Made by a program: the position numbers and the translations under genes. A stretch of DNA of 6,614 nt from Bacteroidales bacterium UBA3623. GTDB taxonomy: Bacteria > Bacteroidota > Bacteroidia > Bacteroidales > UBA932. Within the stretch, counting starts at the first letter, position 1, and every line of letters starts with the position of its first letter. Below are positions 1 through 5,006 of this stretch, in pieces. The notes under the pieces are model-generated. The model was not told where the DNA came from and made no database searches. It saw nothing but the letters and a program-made list of their open reading frames with translations. Location of the stretch: NCBI GenBank assembly GCA_002373715.1, contig DFLI01000133.1, positions 1 to 6,614 of the forward strand, in the 5' to 3' direction.

Positions 1-737
1 TGGCGCTTTTCAACCGTCTCAATGTACACGGAGGCATCGGACAGGCTGTCGTGCGTACCGGTGTCTAACCAAGCAAAACCGCGGCCCAATACCTGCACCT
101 TCAGTTCCCCATCCTCCAGGAAGCGCTGGTTCACGGTGGTGATTTCCAACTCTCCTCTTGCGGAAGGCTTAATGGTCTTAGCAACGTTCACCACCTTGTT
201 GGGGAAGAAATACAGACCGGTTACAGCATAATTACTCTTGGGCTCCTTGGGCTTCTCTTCAATGCTCAGGCAATTCCCCTGGCGGTCAAATTCCGCCACA
301 CCGTACCGCTCCGGATCACTTACCCAATAGCCAAACACTGTGGCCTTGCCTTTCTCGGCCGTGGCTACTGCCTCTTCCAGCATGGGGCTGAAGCCGGTGC
401 CGTGGAAAATGTTGTCTCCAAGGACCAGGCAAACGCTGTCTTTCCCAATGAACTTCTCGCCGATGATGAAGGCCTGAGCAAGGCCGTCGGGGCTGGGCTG
501 TTCGGCGTAGTCGAAGTGCACCCCATAGTCTTCTCCCGTGCCCAGGAGGCGCCTGAACGCCGGCAGGTCCTGAGGCGTGGAGATGATGAGGATATCCCGA
601 ATCCCCGCCAGCATAAGCACGCTGATGGGATAGTATATCATGGGCTTGTCGTAGATGGGCAGCAGCTGCTTGCTAACGCCCTTGGTAATGGGATAAAGAC
701 GGGTGCCGGAGCCGCCGGCTAATACGATGCCTTTCAT
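1..737 (-). CDS. rfbA: Glucose-1-phosphate thymidylyltransferase, C-terminus cut by window edge
   Basis: The protein joins dTTP and glucose 1-phosphate to give dTDP-glucose and pyrophosphate, the first step of dTDP-rhamnose synthesis in the cytoplasm. Reading from the ATG at 737-735, 245 codons are visible. The nucleotide-binding loop LAGGSGTR is at residues 6-13, followed by SKQLLPIYDKPMIYYP (22-37). The metal-binding LGDN is at 106-109, EKP at 161-163, AVTGLYF at 171-177 and GRGFAWLDTGTHDSL at 218-232. These are hallmark motifs of the RmlA family. Family members are usually about 290 residues, so roughly 45 C-terminal residues lie beyond the left edge. The start is fixed by the conserved MKGIVLAGG N-terminus. 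An A-rich AAGAAAAGAAT lies directly upstream and there is no Shine-Dalgarno. It is the last visible gene of the operon; rfbC and rfbD would be expected further left but are not seen. Confidence 0.96.
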   Translation of the reverse strand, partial: MKGIVLAGGSGTRLYPITKGVSKQLLPIYDKPMIYYPISVLMLAGIRDILIISTPQDLPAFRRLLGTGEDYGVHFDYAEQPSPDGLAQAFIIGEKFIGKDSVCLVLGDNIFHGTGFSPMLEEAVATAEKGKATVFGYWVSDPERYGVAEFDRQGNCLSIEEKPKEPKSNYAVTGLYFFPNKVVNVAKTIKPSARGELEITTVNQRFLEDGELKVQVLGRGFAWLDTGTHDSLSDASVYIETVEKR

Positions 738-748
738 ATTCTTTTCTT

Positions 749-862
749 GAGATCCCGGGTCAAAGCCCGGGATGAGGGGCCAGGAGATCCCCGGTCAAGC
801 CGGGGATGACGGTTATAGTTCTGATGAGGGGCCAGGAGACCGCCGGTCAAGCCGGGGATGAC
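749..862 (-). repeat. Cluster of three palindromic repeats between lacX-like gene and rfbA
   Basis: Three hairpin units lie at 749-775, 784-810 and 836-862. Read on the plus strand, the arms are ATCCCGGG/CCCGGGAT with loop TCAAAG, then ATCCCCGG/CCGGGGAT with loop TCAAG, then a decayed ACCGCCGG/CCGGGGAT with loop TCAAG. The first unit ends 11 nt before the rfbA ATG. The third starts 2 nt after the stop codon of the mutarotase gene. No T-tract follows any of them on either strand, so they do not look like intrinsic terminators. They are best described as REP-like palindromic elements; their origin and any function are unknown. Confidence 0.9.
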
Positions 863-874
863 GGTTATAGTTCT
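780..874. repeat. 52-bp tandem duplication including the 3' end of the mutarotase gene
   Basis: The stretch 780-831 and the stretch from 832 to about 874 match with a period of 52 bp. Each begins CCAGGAGA, holds one palindromic unit and continues GATGACGGTTATAGTTCT. In the right-hand copy the GGTTATAGTTCT part is the end of the mutarotase coding sequence with its TAA stop (867-865). In the left-hand copy it is a non-coding remnant. The two copies differ at two bases in one palindrome arm (ATCCCC versus ACCGCC). Confidence 0.85.
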
Positions 875-1713
875 ATCCAGTATTCAAAAGTAAACTTCTC
901 CCCGGGTTTGAGAGCGTGGTTCAGGTAGCGGTCCTTTAGGTCGCCGGTGAAGCCCACCAGGTTCGTGATGCCGCACCAGGGCTCCAGGCACACGAAGGGG
1001 CAGCCGGGTTTGTGGGGGGCCCAGAGGCCGTAGGCTTCGGTTTGGTCACTGCCTACGCTCAGGTAAGGCTGCTTGTTCTTATCCAGGAGCGTCACGCTCT
1101 TTACGCTTCCGTGCTCCAGCATAAAGGTATCAATAGCGAAGGTCTCTCCGGTGATGGGCAGCAGGCCATCTTTGTCCACAGGCATAGGCACGGGGGCTTC
1201 CAGTTCGGTGAGGTAGCCTTCGCTGAGGCCGTGGCTTAGCATGGGCTGCTTCACCACCTTGCCGTTTGCGTCATAGCACTGCAGGTAGCCGTGCACCGGG
1301 TCTTCCTCGTGGTAGTCCGGCAGCATCAAGGCCGGGTGTGCGCCAATCTGGAAATGGATGTCCTTGGTGTCCTTGTTAGTGACAGTCCAAGTGGCGATGA
1401 ACTTGTTGCCATCGGCCTTGTAGGTGACAGCCAACTCAAACTTGTACGGGTATTTCTCCAGCGGGCAGCCGTCCAGTACGTAGCGCTCCCCTTCTTTCAC
1501 AAACTCCGAATCCCTCGCAAACCCGTGCTGGCCCATCGGATACTCCTTGCCTTCTACACGGAAGACGTTGCCGTATACCTTTCCCACCATGGGGAAGAGG
1601 ATGGGAGAACGTCGGCCCCAATACTTAGGGTCGCCGTGCCAGAGGTATTCGTGGCCGTCTTTCTGCAGGGACTGAAGTTCTGCGCCGTGGGTACTTACTT
1701 TAAATTCTATCAT
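865..1713 (-). CDS. LacX-like aldose 1-epimerase (mutarotase) family protein
   Basis: This 282-residue protein belongs to the galactose mutarotase fold, in the branch resembling LacX. Members interconvert alpha and beta anomers of free sugars or bind related sugars; the substrate here is unknown. Visible landmarks are GAEL (10-13), YLWHGDPKYWGRRSPILFP (23-41), GQHGFARD (61-68), GAHPA (124-128) and CLEPWCG (242-248). H63, H126 and E244 are in the positions expected for the catalytic His, His and Glu of the fold. The N-terminus is several residues shorter than I recall for LacX homologues. The frame stays open upstream into the adjacent palindromic repeats, but the ATG at 1713 is the nearest plausible start. 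AAAAGAAAGAT precedes it, with no Shine-Dalgarno. It lies between the membrane protein gene and rfbA, with repeat clusters filling both gaps. Confidence 0.9.
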   Translation of the reverse strand: MIEFKVSTHGAELQSLQKDGHEYLWHGDPKYWGRRSPILFPMVGKVYGNVFRVEGKEYPMGQHGFARDSEFVKEGERYVLDGCPLEKYPYKFELAVTYKADGNKFIATWTVTNKDTKDIHFQIGAHPALMLPDYHEEDPVHGYLQCYDANGKVVKQPMLSHGLSEGYLTELEAPVPMPVDKDGLLPITGETFAIDTFMLEHGSVKSVTLLDKNKQPYLSVGSDQTEAYGLWAPHKPGCPFVCLEPWCGITNLVGFTGDLKDRYLNHALKPGEKFTFEYWIEL

Positions 1714-1724
1714 ATCTTTCTTTT

Positions 1725-1849
1725 GAGATCCCGGGTCAAGGCCCGGGATGAGGGGCCAGGAGATCCCGGGTCAAGGCCCGGGATGAGGGGCTAGGAGATC
1801 CCGGGTCAAGGCCCGGGATGAGGAGATTCCCGGTCAAGCCGGGAATGAC
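1725..1849 (-). repeat. Cluster of four palindromic repeats upstream of the mutarotase gene
   Basis: Units lie at 1725-1751, 1760-1786, 1795-1821 and 1823-1849. The first three are nearly identical, with plus-strand arms ATCCCGGG/CCCGGGAT and loop TCAAGG. They are spaced every 35 bp, with GGGGCCAG or GGGGCTAG between them. The fourth has arms ATTCCCGG/CCGGGAAT and loop TCAAG, and begins 5 nt after the stop codon of the membrane protein gene. The first ends 11 nt before the mutarotase ATG. The regular 35-bp period points to local tandem amplification. Confidence 0.92.
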
Positions 1850-1854
1850 GAAGG

Positions 1855-2295
1855 CTAGCTAGCAATTAGCGAAGCGATACTGATGGCGAGGGCGGCGAGG
1901 AAGAGGACCAGGTAGAACGGGAGGGTGCTGCTGGACCGCATGGTGTTCCACAGGGTGGTGCCTTCCTTTATCTCGGAGATGTCGAAGTTGTACAGCATGG
2001 CTTTTCGGCCCTCTTCGTCTTCTTCCTTGCAAAGGTCCACATACATTTTCATCAGTTGCTGATACTTGCGTTCCAGGCTCAGGTACAGGCAGTCCATAAC
2101 GTAGAACACCACCACCAGCACCACAGCCACCCAGATGATGATGTCGCTCTCCACAGAGAACTGAATGGCTGCAATGGCCGTGGCCAGGGTAGCCAGCCAA
2201 ATCTTGGCGCTGGACCGGTTGCCCGCCATACGGTCTACATTCTCCTGCAGCAGGGCAATGTAATGCCTGTCGTCTTCGGTGAATATCTGCTTCAT
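1855..2295 (-). CDS. Small membrane protein of unknown function, three predicted TM segments
   Basis: The protein has 146 residues. A charged N-terminus (1-30) is followed by a hydrophobic segment at about 32-47, a second at 51-71, a soluble part at 72-122 rich in charged residues (LERKYQQL, CKEEDEEGRK) and a third hydrophobic segment at 124-145. The pattern NRSSAKIWLAT ... YVMDCLYLSLERKYQQLMKMY resembles a group of small hypothetical membrane proteins that I know only from memory (N..K.W..T ... W.LD.YYL..ER..R.LY). Some of those resemble SLATT-type two-TM proteins from defence or nucleotide-signalling loci, and I cannot confirm the link. The ATG at 2295 comes 1 nt after the ugd stop, which suggests translational coupling and a job tied to the operon. 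A membrane-linked role in polysaccharide export or signalling is possible but is inference only. Confidence 0.85.
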   Translation of the reverse strand: MKQIFTEDDRHYIALLQENVDRMAGNRSSAKIWLATLATAIAAIQFSVESDIIIWVAVVLVVVFYVMDCLYLSLERKYQQLMKMYVDLCKEEDEEGRKAMLYNFDISEIKEGTTLWNTMRSSSTLPFYLVLFLAALAISIASLIAS

Positions 2296-2296
2296 T

Positions 2297-3538
2297 CTAG
2301 TCGCGTTTGAAGATATCTCTTGTGTACACTTTTTCTTTCACATCGTCCAAGGCCGCATCGTAGCGGTTGGCGATGATGGCATTGGATTGGGCCTTGAAGG
2401 TTTTTAGATCGTTGACCACGCGGCTGCCGAAGAAGGTGGTTCCATCCTCCAGCGTGGGCTCGTACACAATCACCTTGGCGCCCTTGGCTTTGATGCGCTT
2501 CATGATGCCTTGGATGGCACTCTGGCGGAAGTTATCAGAGCCCGCCTTCATGGTAAGGCGGTATACGCCAATGATTACTTCGTGTTCTTCGGCCTTGTCC
2601 CAAGTGTTGTTACTGCCGTAGTAGCTGTAATAGCCCGCCTTCTCCAACACCCGGTCTGCAATATAGTCCTTGCGGGTACGGTTGGAATCCACAATGGCCT
2701 TGATAAGGTTCTCCGGCACATCGTTAAAGTTAGCCAGCAGCTGCTTGGTATCCTTCGGAAGGCAGTAGCCACCGTAGCCAAAGCTGGGATTGTTGTAATG
2801 CGTGCCAATTCTCGGGTCCAGGCAAACGCCCTCAATAATGGCTTGAGTGTCCAGGCCCTTCATTTCTGCGTAGGTGTCCAGCTCGTTGAAGTAGGAGACG
2901 CGCAGCGCTAGGTAGGTGTTGGCAAAGAGCTTCACGGCTTCCGCTTCGGTGGTGCCCATGAGGAGAACCGGCGGGTTGTTAAGGGCGGCTTCCTTCAGGA
3001 GTGCTGCAAACTTGTTAGCTACAGATTCTTCGCTGCGCTCAGAATGACAATTACAGCCGACAATTATTCTGGAGGGGTACAGGTTGTCATAGAGTGCCTT
3101 GGACTCACGGAGGAACTCTGGGGAGAAGAGGAGGTTGGCGTTAGGATACTTCTCCTGCAGGCCCTTGGTGTAGCCCACCGGCACTGTGCTCTTGATCACC
3201 ATCACGGCAGCCGGATTCACTACCAACACCTTCTCCACCACCTCTTCCACATGACTGGTGTCGAAGAAATTCTTCACCGGATCGTAATTGGTGGGGGTGG
3301 CAATTACCACAAATTCTGCATCCTTGTAGGCCGCACTGGCATCAAGCGTGGCCGTGAGGTTCAGGTCCTTCTCGGCCAGATATTTCTCTATGTACTCGTC
3401 CTGAATGGGGCTCTGGCGCTTCTGCAGCAGGGCCACCTTCTCCGGCACCACATCCACCGCCACCACCTGGTTCCTCTGAGCCAGGAGAGTGGCAATGCTT
3501 AAGCCCACATATCCGGTGCCTGCAACTGCAATTTTCAT
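2297..3538 (-). CDS. ugd: UDP-glucose 6-dehydrogenase
   Basis: The enzyme oxidises UDP-glucose to UDP-glucuronate with two NAD+ and acts in the cytoplasm to feed polysaccharide synthesis. The 413 residues show the Rossmann motif GTGYVG (7-12), IATPTN (79-84), IKSTVPVGYT (115-124), SPEFLRESKALYDNLYPSR (139-157), FANTYLALRVSYFNELDTYA (205-224), DPRIGTHYNNPSFGYGGYC (241-259) and KDTKQLL (262-268). C259 is the catalytic cysteine. The C-terminal UDP-binding domain holds YRLTMKAGSDNFRQSA (326-341) and YEPTLEDGTTFF (359-370). It resembles the E. coli/Klebsiella-type enzyme throughout. The oddity is residues 164-172, CHSERSEES, which are the translation of a dispersed repeat. The start MKIAVAGTGYVG is conserved and is preceded by AAAAGAAACAAAA. 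The stop is 1 nt from the next start. Confidence 0.97.
   Translation of the reverse strand: MKIAVAGTGYVGLSIATLLAQRNQVVAVDVVPEKVALLQKRQSPIQDEYIEKYLAEKDLNLTATLDASAAYKDAEFVVIATPTNYDPVKNFFDTSHVEEVVEKVLVVNPAAVMVIKSTVPVGYTKGLQEKYPNANLLFSPEFLRESKALYDNLYPSRIIVGCNCHSERSEESVANKFAALLKEAALNNPPVLLMGTTEAEAVKLFANTYLALRVSYFNELDTYAEMKGLDTQAIIEGVCLDPRIGTHYNNPSFGYGGYCLPKDTKQLLANFNDVPENLIKAIVDSNRTRKDYIADRVLEKAGYYSYYGSNNTWDKAEEHEVIIGVYRLTMKAGSDNFRQSAIQGIMKRIKAKGAKVIVYEPTLEDGTTFFGSRVVNDLKTFKAQSNAIIANRYDAALDDVKEKVYTRDIFKRD
3023..3049 (-). repeat. Dispersed repeat read in frame inside ugd (CHSERSEES peptide)
   Basis: On the minus strand these 27 nt read TGTCATTCTGAGCG followed by CAGCGAAGAATCT, an imperfect inverted repeat with ATTCT and AGAAT at its ends. 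I recognise this word as a common intergenic repeat in many bacterial genomes; conceptual translations often carry HSERSEES or similar. Here it is in frame and gives ugd residues 164-172. These fall between SRIIVG (156-161), the end of a Rossmann-domain strand, and FAALLKEAA (177-185). The position is probably a surface loop or helix start, far in sequence from the catalytic C259. Identity with the repeat family is from memory. Confidence 0.75.
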
Positions 3539-3551
3539 TTTTGTTTCTTTT

Positions 3552-3638
3552 GAGATCCCGGGTCAAGGCCCGGGATGAGGGGTCGGGATGCCCGGTCAAG
3601 CCGGGCATGACGTCACCCCCGGCTCGACCGGGGGTCTC
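3552..3638 (-). repeat. Cluster of three palindromic repeats between rfbB and ugd, one inverted
   Basis: Units lie at 3552-3578 (plus-strand arms ATCCCGGG/CCCGGGAT, loop TCAAGG), 3585-3611 (ATGCCCGG/CCGGGCAT, loop TCAAG) and 3612-3638. The last is in the opposite orientation, with arms ACCCCCGG/CCGGGGGT. The second and third abut tail to tail at ATGAC-GTCAC. The third reaches the last base of the rfbB stop codon (3640-3638). The first ends 13 nt before the ugd ATG. Each unit has different arms, yet all remain fully paired. Confidence 0.9.
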
Positions 3639-4765
3639 TATCGGCCTTTGTACATGTCTTCGTAGTACTTCTGGTAGTCGCCGGAGGTGACGTTGTCCAT
3701 CCAGGCCTGGTTGTCCAGGTACCAGCGTACTGTTTTTTCAATTCCTTCTTCGAACTGCAGGGAGGGCTCCCAACCCAGCTCTCGCTGCAGTTTGGTGCTG
3801 TCTATGGCGTAACGGAGGTCGTGCCCGGCACGGTCCGTCACGTAGGTGATGAGGTCCATGTCCTCCCCTTCCTTACGGCCCAGCAGCCGGTCCACGGTAT
3901 TGATTACCACCTTGATGATGTCAATGTTCTTCCACTCGTTGAAACCGCCGATGTTGTACGTCTCGGCAATCTTGCCCTTGTGGAAGATGACGTCGATGGC
4001 CCTTGCATGGTCCTCTACATACAACCAATCCCTCACGTTCTCGCCTTTGCCGTATACCGGAAGCGGTTTCCGATGCCGGATGTTGTTGATGAACAGAGGG
4101 ATGAGTTTCTCGGGGAACTGGTAAGGCCCGTAGTTGTTGGAGCAATTGGTCACAATGGTGGGCATACCAAAGGTGTCATGGAAGGCGCGAACAAAGTGGT
4201 CACTGGAGGCTTTGGCAGCGGAATACGGGCTGTGAGGCTGGTACTTCAGGTCCTCCGTAAAGAACTTGGAGCCGTATGCCAGATGATGCTTGCCGGAAGA
4301 AGCCTTGGTGGTGAACGGAGGCTCAATGCCTTCCGGGTTGGTCATTTCCAAGGCGCCATATACTTCGTCGGTGGAGATATGATAAAACCTTTTTCCTTCC
4401 CAATCACCATTCCACGCTGCTTTAGCAGCTTGGAGCATGGAAAGCGTGCCCATCACGTTGGTCTGGGCGAAGGTGAAGGGGTCCTTGATGGAGCGGTCCA
4501 CATGGGATTCTGCCGCCAGGTGAATGATACCATCCACCTGCTCTTCCTGCATGAGCTTCAGCACACCCTCGAAATCGCAGATATCCATCTTCACAAAGCG
4601 ATAATTCGGCTTATCCTCAATGTCCTTGAGGTTGGCCAGGTTGCCCGCATAGGTGAGCTTATCCAGGTTAATAATCTTGTACTCAGGATATTTGTTCACA
4701 AAAAGGCGCACTACGTGACTGCCGATAAAGCCAGCTCCGCCGGTGATGATGATGGATCTCTTCAT
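3638..4765 (-). CDS. rfbB: dTDP-glucose 4,6-dehydratase
   Basis: The enzyme converts dTDP-glucose to dTDP-4-keto-6-deoxyglucose with bound NAD+, the second step of dTDP-rhamnose synthesis. The 375-residue protein is a short-chain dehydrogenase of the extended type. It has the NAD-binding GGAGFIGSH (9-17), NLDKLTYAGNLANL (33-46), HLAAESHVDRSI (82-93), the catalytic STDEVYG (131-137, with D133 and E134) and the YSAAK pair Y181/K185. NNYGPYQFPEKLIPLFI (210-226) and NVRDWLYVEDH (243-253) follow. The segment 140-178 between the TDE and YSAAK motifs is longer than in the E. coli enzyme; I recall such an extended loop from Bacteroidales homologues. The ATG at 4765 gives the conserved MKRSIIITGGAGFIG start. 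It is the first gene after the promoter and leader, and its stop overlaps a palindromic repeat. Confidence 0.97.
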   Translation of the reverse strand: MKRSIIITGGAGFIGSHVVRLFVNKYPEYKIINLDKLTYAGNLANLKDIEDKPNYRFVKMDICDFEGVLKLMQEEQVDGIIHLAAESHVDRSIKDPFTFAQTNVMGTLSMLQAAKAAWNGDWEGKRFYHISTDEVYGALEMTNPEGIEPPFTTKASSGKHHLAYGSKFFTEDLKYQPHSPYSAAKASSDHFVRAFHDTFGMPTIVTNCSNNYGPYQFPEKLIPLFINNIRHRKPLPVYGKGENVRDWLYVEDHARAIDVIFHKGKIAETYNIGGFNEWKNIDIIKVVINTVDRLLGRKEGEDMDLITYVTDRAGHDLRYAIDSTKLQRELGWEPSLQFEEGIEKTVRWYLDNQAWMDNVTSGDYQKYYEDMYKGR

Positions 4766-4793
4766 AAAAGTTTGTTCGATATAGGATACTACT

Positions 4794-4868
4794 TTAATTC
4801 CCCCAGCCCGCGACTATATACGCAGGCGGAGAAACAGAAAGGGCATGAAACAATCCTGGTTTCGCCAT
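4794..4868 (-). other. Possible 24-codon upstream ORF in the rfbB leader
   Basis: An ATG at 4868-4866 opens a frame of 24 codons (starting MAKPGLFHALS) that ends at the TAA at 4796-4794, 28 nt before the rfbB ATG. It lies inside the predicted leader transcript and overlaps the right half of the possible RNA structure. There is no ribosome-binding signal I can point to, and a frame this short can occur by chance. It is listed because leader peptides can control operons; there is no direct sign that it is translated. Confidence 0.15.
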
Positions 4869-4914
4869 TAGCCACTGACCCAGCGAGCACCCTGGCTGCC
4901 CTGTTTCCGTATAG
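4814..4914 (-). promoter_or_regulatory. Possible structured RNA element in the 5' leader of the rfbB operon
   Basis: The leader between the promoter and rfbB can fold into a long closing stem. In plus-strand coordinates, CTATA (4814-4818) pairs with TATAG (4910-4914), GAAACAG (4831-4837) pairs exactly with CTGTTTC (4901-4907), and GGCA (4842-4845) pairs with TGCC (4897-4900). Inside are short hairpins: CCAG (4880-4883) with CTGG (4892-4895), and TGG (4857-4859) with CCA (4865-4867) around a CGAAA loop on the RNA strand. The arrangement resembles a junction-type regulatory RNA. I do not recognise a known riboswitch class, and the pairing was found by eye with no energy calculation. A cis-acting site for a NusG-like antiterminator, as used at Bacteroides capsule operons, is another possibility. 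Confidence 0.35.
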
Positions 4915-4931
4915 GTTCGGATATAACTTTG

Positions 4932-4958
4932 CAAATATACGCATATTATTCCGACAAA
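4932..4958 (-). promoter_or_regulatory. Bacteroidota-type promoter for the rfbB operon
   Basis: On the minus strand TATATTTG (4939-4932) matches the Bacteroides -7 consensus TAnnTTTG exactly. Upstream, TTTG at 4958-4955 is a candidate -33 box, separated by 15 nt. That is a little shorter than the usual spacing; the T-run at 4959-4962 would give about 19 nt. Transcription would start near 4925, leaving a leader of about 160 nt before the rfbB ATG. It sits right after the sppA terminator, which supports a separate transcription unit. Confidence 0.7.
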
Positions 4959-4981
4959 AAAAGCCCTACCAAAGGTAGGGC
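4956..4981 (-). terminator. Rho-independent terminator of sppA
   Basis: Reading the minus strand, GCCCTACC (4981-4974) and GGTAGGGC (4970-4963) form a perfect 8-bp stem around a 3-nt TTT loop. Seven T residues (4962-4956) follow. It lies 25 nt past the sppA stop codon. The opposite strand has no comparable T-tract after the stem, so it acts for sppA. The T-run also overlaps the -33 region of the next promoter. Confidence 0.9.
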
Positions 4982-5006
4982 CTAAATAATTATTTTAAAA
5001 AGTCGC

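Noticed and set aside
749..1849. CRISPR array
   Set aside because: The repeated units are themselves hairpins with near-identical short sequence between them. There are no unique spacers of constant length and no cas genes.
749..3638. Intergenic palindromes as intrinsic terminators
   Set aside because: No T-tract follows the stems on either strand; on the minus strand they are followed by A-rich sequence and a start codon.
4845..4871. Plus-strand mini-ORF beginning MKQSWFRH
   Set aside because: Only eight codons, opposite the leader, with no promoter seen on that strand.
4850..4880. Hammerhead ribozyme core (CGAAAC is present on the minus strand)
   Set aside because: The CUGAUGA part and the stem between the two core parts are missing, so the match is chance.
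3821..4978. 385-codon open frame on the plus strand opposite rfbB
   Set aside because: It is a mirror of the rfbB coding strand, with no recognisable domain. rfbB on the minus strand is unmistakable.
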